The notes under the pieces are model-generated. The model did not search any database and was not told the origin of the DNA. It saw only the letters and a list, made by a program, of their open reading frames with translations. From Hymenobacter nivis (GTDB taxonomy: Bacteria > Bacteroidota > Bacteroidia > Cytophagales > Hymenobacteraceae), in NCBI RefSeq assembly GCF_006439025.1, contig NZ_RCYZ01000004.1, forward strand, positions 434,001 through 498,000: a DNA stretch of 64,000 nucleotides, given 5' to 3'. The translations under genes were made by a program, and so were the position numbers. Below, piece by piece: positions 15,181 to 23,795 of the stretch. Within the stretch, counting starts at the first letter, position 1; every line of letters starts with the position of its first letter.

Positions 15181-16503
15181 CTACCGCAGCCGCCGGGCCC
15201 CGCCCAGCCCCACAAACGCCCCGGCCAGCGCCAGCCCCACCGCCGCAAACACGCCGCTCAGCCGCAGGTTGAAGTACACCAGGGCCCCCAGGCAGAGCAG
15301 CGCCAGGGCCAGGGCCAGCAGCGGCACCCCCGGGTAGCCGGGCACGGCGAAGGGGCGCGGCAGCTCCGGCGCGCGGCGGCGCAAGGCGAAGAGACTGAGC
15401 AGGCTCACCACGTACATCACCAGGGCCCCCAGCACGGCCAGCACGATGAGCTGGTCGGTGGTGCCGGTGAGCAGGGCCCCCACGCCCACCACGCCGCCCG
15501 CCGCCAGGGCCCAGTGCGGCGCCTGGCGGCCGTTGAGGCGGGCCAAAAAGCCGGGCAGGTAGCCGGCCCGCGCCAGGGCAAATACCTGCCGCGAGGAGCC
15601 GATGAGGGTGCCGTGGAACGAGGCCACTAGCCCAAACAGGCCGATGCTGGCAAAGAAGCTGGTCCAGCGGCTGCCGCGGCCCAGCACCAGCGCCAGTGCC
15701 TCGGGCAGCGGGTAGTCGAGGCCGGCCAGGCGGCGCCAGTCGCCCACGCCGCCGGTGAGCACCATCACGCCCAGGGCCAGCGCCACCAGCGTGCCCAGGC
15801 CGTAGCCGTAGCCCCGCGGGATGGCGCGGCGCGGGTCCTGCACCTCCTCGGCCACCAGGGCCACGCCCTCGATGGCCAGGTAAAACCAGATGGCGAACGG
15901 CAGCGCCGCCAGCACCCCGCCCGCCCGCAGCGGCACCGGGTGGGCCAGGAAATTGGCGGCCCGGAAGTGCGGGGCCACCAGCCCCAGGTACAGCAGCAGC
16001 TCGGCCACGGCCAGCCCCGTGGCCACCAGCGAGAACGTAGCCGACTCCTTGATGCCCAGCAAATTTACCAGCGTGAACACCACGTAGCAGGCCACCGCCG
16101 TGCCCAGCACCGGCAGCGCGGGCACCAGAAAATGCCCGTAGCTGCCCAGCGCAAAGGCAATGGCCGGCGGCGTGAACAAGAACTCGACCAGCGTGGCGTA
16201 GCCCGCCACCAGCCCGCCCAGGGGCCCAAACGCCGCCTGCGCGTACACAAACGGCCCGCCCGCGCTCGGCAAGGCCGTCGTGAGCTCCGTGAAGCTGAAC
16301 ACGAACGCCACGTAGAGCACCGTGACGAGGCCCGTGGCGATGAGGAAGCCCACCGGCCCGGCCACCGCCCAGCCGTAGTTCCAGCCGAAGTACTCGCCCG
16401 AGATGACCAGCCCCACGGCCAACGCCCAGAGGTGCAGCGGCGTGAGGGCTTTTTTGAGGCCGGGGGCCCCGGCGGCGGGCGGCGTAGCGGCGGGCGTCGG
16501 CAT
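15181..16503 (-). CDS. Ethanolamine permease (Eat-type APC transporter)
   Basis: From ATG 16503 the product has 440 residues with about 12 hydrophobic segments, typical of the amino acid-polyamine-organocation superfamily. The early segment LWALAVGLVISGEYFGWNYGW and the later IWFYLAIEGVALVAEEVQDPRRAIPRG closely resemble ethanolamine permeases of the Eat group. It would bring ethanolamine across the inner membrane for EutBC, encoded downstream on the same strand. An upstream in-frame start at 16578 runs into the divergent DUF4202 gene region and is less likely. Confidence 0.87.
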   Translation of the reverse strand: MPTPAATPPAAGAPGLKKALTPLHLWALAVGLVISGEYFGWNYGWAVAGPVGFLIATGLVTVLYVAFVFSFTELTTALPSAGGPFVYAQAAFGPLGGLVAGYATLVEFLFTPPAIAFALGSYGHFLVPALPVLGTAVACYVVFTLVNLLGIKESATFSLVATGLAVAELLLYLGLVAPHFRAANFLAHPVPLRAGGVLAALPFAIWFYLAIEGVALVAEEVQDPRRAIPRGYGYGLGTLVALALGVMVLTGGVGDWRRLAGLDYPLPEALALVLGRGSRWTSFFASIGLFGLVASFHGTLIGSSRQVFALARAGYLPGFLARLNGRQAPHWALAAGGVVGVGALLTGTTDQLIVLAVLGALVMYVVSLLSLFALRRRAPELPRPFAVPGYPGVPLLALALALLCLGALVYFNLRLSGVFAAVGLALAGAFVGLGGARRLR

Positions 16504-16604
16504 GCGGCGGGGCGAAGTTGAACCGGGAAGATAGGGCCTCGGCCCGCCGCCAACGCCCGCCGGGGCCCTATTTTGCACCCGCGCCCCCAGGGCCCCTACT
16601 TCGC

Positions 16605-17210
16605 ATGAGCCCGCTCCCCCTCCCCGACCCCGCCCGCTTCGCCGCCACCCTCGCCGCCTTCGACGCGGCCAACGCCGAAGACCCGAACCAGGACACCGAC
16701 GCCGACGGCCGCGCCTGGCCCAAGGAAGTGCTCTACGCCCAGCGAATGAGCGCCTGCCTGACCCGCGTGGCCCCCGATGCGCCAGAGGCCGTGCAGCTCG
16801 CCGCCCGCTGCCAGCACATTCGCCGCTGGGCCATTCCGCGGGCCGATTTTCCGATGAACCGCCCCGGCTACCACCGCTGGCGCAATACCCTCAAAAAGTA
16901 CCACGCCGAGCTGGCCGGCCAGCTCCTGGCCCAAGTCGGCTACGACGCCGGCACCGTCGCCCGCGTGCAGCAGCTAGTACAAAAGGTGGGCCTCCAAGAC
17001 GACCCCGACGTGCAGCTGCTCGAAGACGTGATTTGCCTGGTCTTTCTGGAGTACTATTTCCTGCCCTTCGCCGCCCAGCACCCGGAGGAAAAAATCATCG
17101 AAATCGTGCAGAAAACCTGGCCCAAAATGACGGCCCGCGGCCACGCCCTGGCCCTGCAGCTGCCCTTCTCGCCCGAGGCCCGGGCCCTGGTTGGCAAGGC
17201 GCTGGCGTGA
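16605..17210 (+). CDS. DUF4202 family protein
   Basis: From ATG 16605 the product has 201 residues. It begins with an FxxxLAAFDAANAEDPN segment followed by PKEVLYAQRMSACLTRVAPDAPEAVQLAARCQHIRRWAIPRADFPMNRPGYHRWR and LLEDVICLVFLEYYFLPFA, which I recognise as DUF4202. The conserved His, Asp and Glu residues suggest an HD-like metal-binding helical domain, but no function is established. It is divergent from the permease gene (101 nt) and convergent with the siroheme-type dehydrogenase gene. DUF4202 is often encoded near sulfur assimilation genes, which fits that neighbour. Confidence 0.82.
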   Translation: MSPLPLPDPARFAATLAAFDAANAEDPNQDTDADGRAWPKEVLYAQRMSACLTRVAPDAPEAVQLAARCQHIRRWAIPRADFPMNRPGYHRWRNTLKKYHAELAGQLLAQVGYDAGTVARVQQLVQKVGLQDDPDVQLLEDVICLVFLEYYFLPFAAQHPEEKIIEIVQKTWPKMTARGHALALQLPFSPEARALVGKALA

Positions 17211-17224
17211 GTCAACCAACCGGG

Positions 17225-17252
17225 TTGTCATCCCGAACGCAGGGAGGGACCT
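17225..17252. repeat. Possible dispersed intergenic repeat fragment
   Basis: The phrase TTGTCATCCCGAACGCAGGG followed by AGGGACCT lies in the short gap between two convergent genes. It resembles the short repeats that recur between genes in Hymenobacter genomes, but only one copy is in this window, so the call rests on memory. Confidence 0.3.
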
Positions 17253-17291
17253 GACCTGAAGAAAGTGGAACAGCTTGCAGTACCTGCGCAA

Positions 17292-18014
17292 TTAGCTGGC
17301 CGCCTGGTTTTCATCCGCCGGCTTGCTGGCCTGGGGGCCCCAGCGGGCCACGGCCAGGGCCCCGGCGGCCAGCGCCGCGCCCACGGCCAGCGCCCGCCAG
17401 CGCCGGGTGGCGGGGGCCACGTAGCCGGGGCCCCCGGCCAGGCCGGCCGTCACGGCATCGAGGGCCTTCACCTTGGCGGCAAAGTCGCCGGCCAGCTGCT
17501 TTCGGATGGTCGGCATCTTTTGCAGCACCGCGTCGAGCTCGTCGGGCAGGGCGGCTTCAAGCACGGCGCGCAGGCGCTTGGCCACCGTGGGCGACTGCCC
17601 GTTGGTGGACACGGCCACCTTCAGGGCCCCCTTCTGCACCACCGACGAGAGGTAGAAATCGCAGAGCGGCGGCGTGTCGGCCACGTTCACCAGCAGCCGG
17701 GCGGCGTGGGCGGCCGCCACAATGCGCCGGTGCAGGGCCGGGTCGTCGGTGGCGCAAAACACGAGGTCGGCGCTTTCTAAAAACGAATCGGCGTAGGGGC
17801 CCACGTGCAGCTGCACCGCCGGGTGGCGCGCCGCCAGGGCCCGCAGCGCCGGCAAGTACGTGAGGCTCACCACCGTGACGGCCGTGGCGGGGCTGCTGCG
17901 CAGGATGGCGGCGAGCTTTTCGAGGCCCACGTTGCCGCCGCCCACCAGCAGCACGCGCAGGTTTTCGAGCTTCAGAAAAACGGGGAAAAGCGGGTTCTGG
18001 ACGGGCATGGGCAA
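17292..18014 (-). CDS. Precorrin-2 dehydrogenase / sirohydrochlorin ferrochelatase (siroheme synthase N-domain type)
   Basis: This 240-residue protein starts PVQNPLFPVFLKLENLRVLLVGGGNVGLEKL, with an NAD-binding GGGNVG loop (26-31) typical of CysG-N/Met8. LVFCATDDPALHRRIVAAAHAARLLVNVADTPPLCDFYLSSVVQKGALKVAVSTNGQSP follows, and contains the usual Asp and Ser/Thr of the active site. Unlike most relatives it ends with a hydrophobic segment (about 208-226), so it may be membrane anchored. It makes siroheme for sulfite or nitrite reductases. Start ATG 18014, or 18008 two codons later. Confidence 0.88.
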   Translation of the reverse strand: MPMPVQNPLFPVFLKLENLRVLLVGGGNVGLEKLAAILRSSPATAVTVVSLTYLPALRALAARHPAVQLHVGPYADSFLESADLVFCATDDPALHRRIVAAAHAARLLVNVADTPPLCDFYLSSVVQKGALKVAVSTNGQSPTVAKRLRAVLEAALPDELDAVLQKMPTIRKQLAGDFAAKVKALDAVTAGLAGGPGYVAPATRRWRALAVGAALAAGALAVARWGPQASKPADENQAAS

Positions 18015-18141
18015 TTGGCAACGGGTGGTTTAGCGGCCGCGGGTACTGAACACGCCGGGCCGGGCCAAGGTTGGCGGCCGGGTGCGGCCGGGGCCCCCAG
18101 CAGCCGGCCGGGGCCCGCGCGGCCGCTGGGGGCCCCGGCCG

Positions 18142-20682
18142 CTAGAAGCGGGCGATGGCGCGCAGGTTCACCACGCGCTGCGAGAGGAAGTTGGGCACGG
18201 CATAGGTGCGGCCGTTCACGTCCTGCAGGTAGCTGTAGCCCGATACGTTGTTGGCGCCCAGCACGTTGAGCACCTCCAGGCCCAGCCACAGGCTTTGCAG
18301 CGCGTAGCGGTGCGGGGCCGGGCCGCTGCGCATGGAAACCACCTTCGAGAAGCCCAAATCGACGCGCAAGTAGTTGCGCTCCAGCACGCTGAGGCCGCGC
18401 AGGTCGGGCAGGTTGGGCGGGCTGAAGGGCAGGCCGGTGCCGAACACGGCGTTCACGTAGCCGCGCACCGAGGGGTTGTCGGGCAGGTGGTCCTGGAAGA
18501 AGATGCCCAGCGTCACGCGCTGGTCCTGGGGCCGGCGGATGTAGCCCTTGGCCTCGCGCGTGACGACGGCCGGCTGGGTGGCGGTGGCGGGCGTCGTCAC
18601 CCGGTTCACCGAGTCGCCGTCCACGTTTTCGCGGGTGGTGAGCACGCCCAGGCTGAACCACGACTCGGCCCCGCGCACGAACTCGCCGCTCAGGCGGGCG
18701 TCGAAGCCGGCGGCGTAGGCGCGGGCGTTGTTCTTTGCGAAATAGCGCAGGCGCACGTTGTCCACGTCGTAGGGCACCACGTCGGTCAGGTACTTATAGT
18801 AGGCCTCGGTGGTGAGCTTGAACGGGCGGCCGCCCCAGGTGTAGGTTTCCTCGCGGCCCACGATGAGGTGGTACGAGCGCTGGGCGCGCAGCTCGGGGTT
18901 GAGCACGCCCTGCTGGTTGCGCAGCTCGCGGTAGAACGGCGGTTGGGCGTAGGCCCCCAGGCCCACCTTGTAGGTGCGGCGCGGGTGGCGGGCGCTGGTT
19001 TGGGCGTACTGCACGCGCGGGCTCCACACGAGCTGGCCGTTGGTGGTCCAGTAGTGGGCGCGCAGGCCGTAGGTGAGCGTGCGCAGGCTGTCGGGCCGCC
19101 AGGTGTCCTGCACGTAGCCCTGGGCGCGGGTGCTTTCCAGGCTCAAATCCGTGCGCAGGCGGGTGCGGCGGGCGTCGGGCACGTAGTCGGCCGAGTCGGC
19201 AAACGTGTACTCGTCGAGCGTGTCGCTGATTTTTTCGCGGCCGATTTTGGCCCCGGCGCGCACCGTGTGGTGCCGGCCGGGCGTCCAGCGGGTGCGGGCC
19301 TCGGCCGTGAACACCCGGGCCGTGAGCGAATTGCGCGCGTGCTGGTACTGGGCCCCGATGTCGCGCTGGCGGATGGCCTGGTTGAAATCGGGCGAGTTCG
19401 GGTCGCGGTTCACGTCGGCCAGCCGGTAGGCGGCCTCCACGTCGCGGTACTCAAACTCGCGCGACACCAGGGCCGAGCCCAGCAGCTCGCCCTGCCAGTT
19501 GGGGGCGAAGCGGTGCTTGAGGCTGAGGCCGCCCTGGTAGGTGTCGTACTGCATCCGCTCGCGTCCCTGGTAGTCGATGAACACGCGCGTGACCTGGTTG
19601 GGGTTGGTCGAGAACGTGGCCTGGCCGGTTTCGGGCGTGAAGCGGTAGTCGTTGTGGGCCACCACCCCCAGCAGGCCCAGGGTGGTGCGCTGCACGTCGC
19701 CCCGGGGCCCCAGCCCGATGTTCACGAAGGCCTGCCCGTCGAAAAACGTGGGGTTGTAACCGCCCTGCGACTGCCGCAACGACGACAGCACGTAGCGCGC
19801 GTTTTTGTAGCGCACGCCGGCCAGGTAGCTCACGCGGCCGTTTTTGGAGCGCGCCTCGGCGTGCACCGCGCCGCCCACCAGGCTGCCCGTGGCGGAAGCA
19901 GCAAACTGCTCGGGCTCCTTATAGGTCACGTCGAGCACCGACGAGAGCTTGTCGCCGTACTTGGGCTGCCAGCCGCCGGCGCTGAAATCGACGCTACGCA
20001 CCAAGTCGGGGTTGATGAAGCTGAGCCCCTCCTGCTGCGCCGCCGTGACCAGGAACGGCCGGTACACCTCGAAGCCGTTGACGTACACCAGGTTCTCGTC
20101 GTAGTTGCCGCCGCGCACGTTGTAGGTGCTGCTCAGCTCATTATTACCCACCACGCCGGGCAGCGTCTTCAAAATCATGTTGAAGTCGCCGAACGCCGAG
20201 GGCAGCGTTTTCACGTCGCGCGGGTCGATTTGGGTGAGGCTGACTTCCTCGCGCGGGTCGGCCGCGTCGCGGCGGGCGCGCACCGTCACGTCGCCCAGCG
20301 CCTGCTCGTCGGGGCGCAGCACCAGGGCCAGCGGGCGGGCCGCGTCGGCGGGCAGCACCAGGGCCCGGCGCAGCGGCAGGTAGCCCAGGCGGCGCACCGT
20401 CAGCACGGCGGCCTCGCCCCTTCCGGTGGCCCGAATGGTGAGCGCAAAGGTGCCGTCGGCCACCGTGGCCGCCCCGCCGGCCTGGCCCAGCACGGCCACC
20501 GCCGCGCCCTCCAGGGGCTGGCCGGCGGCGTCGCGCACCGCGCCGCTGAGCACGAGCGTGCCCGGCGCCGGGGCCCCGGCGGGGGCCGTTTGGGCGCGGG
20601 CGGCCGGGGCCCCCGGGCCCAGCAGCGCGGCGGCCAGCGCCAGGCCGGCCAGCAGCGGCCGGCCGCCGCGGTTCACAAACAC
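18142..20682 (-). CDS. TonB-dependent receptor with carboxypeptidase-like N-terminal domain
   Basis: From GTG 20682 the product has 846 residues, starting MFVNRGGRPLLAGLALAAALL with a signal peptide ending near ARAQ; an earlier TTG at 20748 would add 22 residues. A CarboxypepD_reg-like domain follows (LVLSGAVRDAAGQPLEGAAVAVLG). The plug is visible as LPSAFGDFNMILKTLPGVVGNNELSSTYNVRGGNYDENLVYVNGFEVYRP, and the remainder is a beta-barrel ending RVVNLRAIARF with a terminal Phe. The substrate is unknown and no SusD-like partner is adjacent. It lies downstream of rpe on the same strand (163 nt). Confidence 0.93.
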   Translation of the reverse strand: MFVNRGGRPLLAGLALAAALLGPGAPAARAQTAPAGAPAPGTLVLSGAVRDAAGQPLEGAAVAVLGQAGGAATVADGTFALTIRATGRGEAAVLTVRRLGYLPLRRALVLPADAARPLALVLRPDEQALGDVTVRARRDAADPREEVSLTQIDPRDVKTLPSAFGDFNMILKTLPGVVGNNELSSTYNVRGGNYDENLVYVNGFEVYRPFLVTAAQQEGLSFINPDLVRSVDFSAGGWQPKYGDKLSSVLDVTYKEPEQFAASATGSLVGGAVHAEARSKNGRVSYLAGVRYKNARYVLSSLRQSQGGYNPTFFDGQAFVNIGLGPRGDVQRTTLGLLGVVAHNDYRFTPETGQATFSTNPNQVTRVFIDYQGRERMQYDTYQGGLSLKHRFAPNWQGELLGSALVSREFEYRDVEAAYRLADVNRDPNSPDFNQAIRQRDIGAQYQHARNSLTARVFTAEARTRWTPGRHHTVRAGAKIGREKISDTLDEYTFADSADYVPDARRTRLRTDLSLESTRAQGYVQDTWRPDSLRTLTYGLRAHYWTTNGQLVWSPRVQYAQTSARHPRRTYKVGLGAYAQPPFYRELRNQQGVLNPELRAQRSYHLIVGREETYTWGGRPFKLTTEAYYKYLTDVVPYDVDNVRLRYFAKNNARAYAAGFDARLSGEFVRGAESWFSLGVLTTRENVDGDSVNRVTTPATATQPAVVTREAKGYIRRPQDQRVTLGIFFQDHLPDNPSVRGYVNAVFGTGLPFSPPNLPDLRGLSVLERNYLRVDLGFSKVVSMRSGPAPHRYALQSLWLGLEVLNVLGANNVSGYSYLQDVNGRTYAVPNFLSQRVVNLRAIARF

Positions 20683-20845
20683 GAGCAAGTACGGGTGCGG
20701 CAAGGGCGGGCGGGTAACGGTGGACGGGTTGGAGGGGGCGGGGCGCAAATGGTGGGCAGCGGCCAGTTATTGGGCCCCGGCAGCCGAACCAGGATAATTC
20801 CTGCCGGGGCTTCGCAAACTGCTATTCAGCGGCGGCTGGTTTCTC

Positions 20846-21544
20846 TTATTGCTCGTCCTGCTCGCCGGGGGCGTCGAGCTGGGCGCGCAGGGCGGCCAGG
20901 GTGGCCACGGGGCCCCCGGGCGACGAAAACACGAAGTTGCCGGCCACCAGCACGTCGGCGCCGGCCTGCACCAGGGCCCCGGCGTTGCCGGCGTTCACGC
21001 CGCCGTCCACCTCAATCAGGGCGTCGGAACCGGTGTCGAGCAGCAGCTCCTTGAGGGCGGCAATTTTTTGCAGCGTGTGCGGGATGAACGCCTGGCCCCC
21101 AAAGCCGGGGTTGACGGACATCACCAGCACCACGTCGAGGTCGGCGGCGATGTCGGCCAGCACCGATACGGGCGTGGCCGGGTTCAGGGCCACGCCGGCG
21201 CGGCAGCCCAACTGCTTGATTTGCTGCACCACGCGGTGCAGGTGCGGGCAGGCCTCGTGGTGCACGGTGAGGCCGGCGGCCCCGGCGTCGCGGAACGCGG
21301 CCAGGTAGTCTTGCGGGTCCTCGATCATCAGGTGCACGTCGATGGGCTGCTTGGCGTAGCGGGCCACGGCCTGCAGCACGGGCAGGCCGAAGGAGATGTT
21401 GGGCACGAAGCGGCCGTCCATCACGTCGAAGTGCAGCCAGTCGGCGGCGCTGGTGGCCAGGCGCTCGGTTTCGGCTTGCAGGTTGGCCAAATCGGCGGCC
21501 AGGAACGAAGGGGCCAGCAAAGGGGCCCGGCGCGGGTGCATCAT
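20846..21544 (-). CDS. rpe: Ribulose-phosphate 3-epimerase
   Basis: From ATG 21544 the product has 232 residues, the standard Rpe size. PLLAPSFLAADLANL, DWLHFDVMDGRFVPNISFG, PIDVHLMIEDP, TVHHEAC, VALNPATPVSVL, VLVMSVNPGFGGQAFIP, LIEVDGGVNAGNA and VAGNFVFSS cover all the metal- and phosphate-binding segments of this TIM barrel. It interconverts ribulose 5-phosphate and xylulose 5-phosphate in the pentose phosphate pathway. The longer open frame to 21703 includes the promoter and is not translated. Confidence 0.96.
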   Translation of the reverse strand: MMHPRRAPLLAPSFLAADLANLQAETERLATSAADWLHFDVMDGRFVPNISFGLPVLQAVARYAKQPIDVHLMIEDPQDYLAAFRDAGAAGLTVHHEACPHLHRVVQQIKQLGCRAGVALNPATPVSVLADIAADLDVVLVMSVNPGFGGQAFIPHTLQKIAALKELLLDTGSDALIEVDGGVNAGNAGALVQAGADVLVAGNFVFSSPGGPVATLAALRAQLDAPGEQDEQ

Positions 21545-21549
21545 GCGGG

Positions 21550-21577
21550 CAAAGGTAACGTGCCCGGCCCGGGCCAA
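21550..21577 (-). promoter_or_regulatory. Promoter of rpe (TTG-N17-TACCTTTG)
   Basis: On the minus strand TTG (21575-21577) and TACCTTTG (21550-21557) are 17 nt apart, an exact Bacteroidota -33/-7 match. The -7 box ends only 5 nt before the rpe ATG at 21544, so transcription should start at or next to the start codon and the mRNA should be leaderless. Confidence 0.7.
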
Positions 21578-21671
21578 ACCCAACCGCCCGGGGCCGGTTT
21601 TCCGTACGATAGCCGGCGGCGGGCCCCCGGGGCCCCGGCCGCTGCTTTTTCTTCCCCGCATTTCCATTCGC

Positions 21672-22028
21672 ATGAAAACCCTCGTTTTAGGAGCCACCGA
21701 CAACCCCGACCGCTACGCCTACCGCGCCGTGCACGCCCTCAAAACCCACGGCCACGAGGTGGTGCCCGTCGGCATCCGCAAGGGCGCCATTGCCGGCCTG
21801 CCCATCCACACCGACCGCCCCCAGGAAACCGGCGTCGACACCGTGACGCTGTACGTGGGGCCCCAGAACCAGCCCGGCTGGTACGATTACATTCTGGGCC
21901 TCAAGCCCCGCCGCATCCTCTTCAACCCCGGCACCGAAAACCCCGAGCTGGAAGAGTTGGCCCAAAAGCAAGGCATTCAAACCGAAGAAGCCTGCACGCT
22001 GGTGCTGCTCTCCATTGGGCAGTACTAG
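21672..22028 (+). CDS. CoA-binding domain protein (YccU-like)
   Basis: From ATG 21672 the product has 118 residues, a single Rossmann-like CoA-binding domain. MKTLVLGATDNPDRYAYRAVHALKTHGHEVVPVGIRKG and DTVTLYVGPQNQPGWYDYILGLKPRRILFNPGTENPELEELA match small CoA-binding proteins of this type. Role unknown; probably a CoA-responsive or structural protein. Divergent from rpe with 127 nt between. A strong terminator follows. Confidence 0.87.
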   Translation: MKTLVLGATDNPDRYAYRAVHALKTHGHEVVPVGIRKGAIAGLPIHTDRPQETGVDTVTLYVGPQNQPGWYDYILGLKPRRILFNPGTENPELEELAQKQGIQTEEACTLVLLSIGQY

Positions 22029-22054
22029 GGGCGGGGCGCGTTAAAAACTGCACC

Positions 22055-22096
22055 GCATAAAAATGCCCCGGCCATCCCGCCGGGGCATTTTTATGC
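22055..22096 (+). terminator. Intrinsic terminator after the CoA-binding gene
   Basis: A perfect 17-bp stem (22055-22071 with 22080-22096) closes an 8-nt loop. Its outer part is A-rich on the left and T5 on the right (GGGGCATTTTTATGC), so it should terminate in both directions between these convergent genes. Confidence 0.88.
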
Positions 22097-22176
22097 GCGG
22101 GCGCCCCACGCTACGCGGGTGCCTGCGGGGCCGGTTGCTGCGGGGCGCAGCGGGGAAAGTCCGCCCTCAAGCCCGT

Positions 22177-22806
22177 TTACTCAGGCAAAGTGTGCGTTTT
22201 AATCTTGAAGTGGCCATTCGTGACCACCATGTGGTTCCCCATGAACTGACCATCTACACGCCGCCACAGGGCCCCATTAAAAGTACCTTCCACTACCCCA
22301 TTTGCGACGCTCAGGATTTTCACCTTGAGGGGAAAGCCGTAACTCGTCCCCCCATTGAAGGTCGTCAGATGGGCCATGTCCCCCAATTGTCTCACCTCAA
22401 CCTCAATCTGTTCACAGAGCACAGGGTTCGGATGCGGCCACACGGCGGGCATGGCGCGCTGGAAAACATTTGTGTTAACAAAGGTGATGCTGAGCTGAAT
22501 ATCTCCTTTCGGATTTTGCCGACTCAGGAAGCCGTAGTCCATTTTGTTGGCTTCGTTGAAATGAAACAGGCTTGACTGGCCGGTATTTCCATCGGCAGCG
22601 CAATAGAGTGGGTAGCCGTCAAAATCGCCGGAGATGTATTCCTCGGCGGGCGGGCTTGATTGCACCGTGATCAGGAAGCCGGTGGAGGGGTCTTCGGCGG
22701 GCCGAAAGGCCGGCGCGGGCGGCACGGGCTGCACCTCGTCGGCCTCCCGGCGGCAGGACGTGAAGAGTGCCAGCAGCAGGAGCGGATAGGCGAGAGTTTT
22801 CAGCAC
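22177..22806 (-). CDS. Hypothetical lipoprotein
   Basis: From GTG 22806 the product has 209 residues, starting MLKTLAYPLLLLALFTSCRR with lipobox LFTSC; a TTG at 22842 would add 12 polar residues before the signal and is less likely. The mature part has a short Pro-rich linker (VQPVPPAPAFRPAEDP). It then has a probably all-beta domain with AEEYISGDFDGYPLYCAADG, DIQLSITFVNTNVF, KVKILSVANGVVEGTFNGALWRRV and HMVVTNGHFKIKTH. The pattern resembles small DUF6252-like Bacteroidota lipoproteins, but I do not claim a family. Confidence 0.75.
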   Translation of the reverse strand: MLKTLAYPLLLLALFTSCRREADEVQPVPPAPAFRPAEDPSTGFLITVQSSPPAEEYISGDFDGYPLYCAADGNTGQSSLFHFNEANKMDYGFLSRQNPKGDIQLSITFVNTNVFQRAMPAVWPHPNPVLCEQIEVEVRQLGDMAHLTTFNGGTSYGFPLKVKILSVANGVVEGTFNGALWRRVDGQFMGNHMVVTNGHFKIKTHTLPE

Positions 22807-23160
22807 GGGACGAACAGGTAATGAGTGAGTTTGCTCACACAAGTATAAATAGTAATACTCAAATTATACGGGTTAAGCAAAAAGCCCTGCCAACCGACCT
22901 GGGCAGCAAGGCTTTTCATGTTTTGCGAGGGCCATGTGCCTAGCGAAACTGGCCACCGGGCGGAAGGCGTTTTCCACTGGGTGGGCCGCATAGGGCCCCC
23001 GGTGCCTGCCATGGGCTTTTTACCGCTGCCCCCGCCCCCCCAGCGGGCCGCCGCAACCCCGACCATAACAAAAGCCCCCCCACCGGCCGTATGACTACCG
23101 GCCGCGGCCCGCGGCTACCGGGCCTTGCCCGCACCACTTCATCCCATATTATCTATTATC
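22807..23160. other. Intergenic region between divergent envelope genes
   Basis: This 354-bp gap separates the lipoprotein gene on the minus strand from the secreted-protein gene on the plus strand. It contains an AT-rich patch (22835-22880) suitable for a promoter but no exact TAnnTTTG box. Around 22880-22920 an imperfect hairpin pairs AAAAGCC with GGCTTTT. Nothing else is recognisable. Confidence 0.5.
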
Positions 23161-23598
23161 ATGAAAAAGTCCCTCGCTTTCGCCGCCTTATTCTTTGCCG
23201 CCGCCACCGCCCAGGCCCAAACCACGCCGGGCGCCCTGACCCCGGGCGCCACGGGGGCCCCCACGTCGGGCACCACCACAGCCCCCGTGGTGGGCACCGT
23301 CCCCAACGCCCCCGCTACGCCCGGCGCCGTGCTCGGCAGCACGCCCACCACGGGCCTTGGCACGGCGGGCACCTCCACCACGGGCTTGTCGACCAACGGC
23401 GGCGCCACGGGCATGCCCACGGGCGGCACCACCGTGGGCAGCCAGGGCGCCCGCAGCGGCACGCGCCGCGGCACCACCCAGGTGGGCAGCCCCACCTCCA
23501 GGGGTGCCACCCTCCCGGGCGGCTCTACGACGACCGCTACGCCGGCTACGACGACCGCGCCGGGCACGGCCACCACGCCGGGCGGCATCCCGCGCTAG
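23161..23598 (+). CDS. Secreted low-complexity Gly/Thr/Ala/Pro-rich protein
   Basis: This 145-residue protein starts MKKSLAFAALFFAAATAQAQ, a clear signal peptide. The whole mature part is low complexity, rich in Thr, Gly, Ala and Pro (TTPGALTPGATGAPTSGTTT and similar), without cysteines or a folded-domain pattern. It is likely a disordered exported or surface protein. A strong terminator follows directly. Low-complexity high-GC frames can be spurious, but the signal peptide and the terminator support a real gene. Confidence 0.75.
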   Translation: MKKSLAFAALFFAAATAQAQTTPGALTPGATGAPTSGTTTAPVVGTVPNAPATPGAVLGSTPTTGLGTAGTSTTGLSTNGGATGMPTGGTTVGSQGARSGTRRGTTQVGSPTSRGATLPGGSTTTATPATTTAPGTATTPGGIPR

Positions 23599-23630
23599 CC
23601 CGCCCCGGGGCCCCGCACCCGTTTGTTCCG

Positions 23631-23663
23631 CAGCCCCGGCAATTTTGCCGGGGCTGTTTTTTT
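23631..23663 (+). terminator. Intrinsic terminator after the low-complexity gene
   Basis: CAGCCCCGGCAA (23631-23642) pairs perfectly with TTGCCGGGGCTG (23645-23656), followed by seven T residues (23657-23663). Confidence 0.9.
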
Positions 23664-23795
23664 GTGCCTACTTGGCCCGCCAAGGCGCCGGGTGCGGGCC
23701 CAAAATAATTTTCCGGCCCGGGCAACCCCGGGCGGCTTTTCCGCATCTACCGCGCCCAAACCCCTTTGCCACTGCCCTTCTCTACCCTTTCTGCC

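Noticed and set aside
18082..21054. A 990-codon open frame on the plus strand opposite the TonB receptor gene
   Set aside because: High GC and strong third-position bias leave the antisense frame open. The minus-strand protein has a full TonB-receptor pattern, and the plus-strand product is His/Gly/Ala/Arg-rich without any domain.
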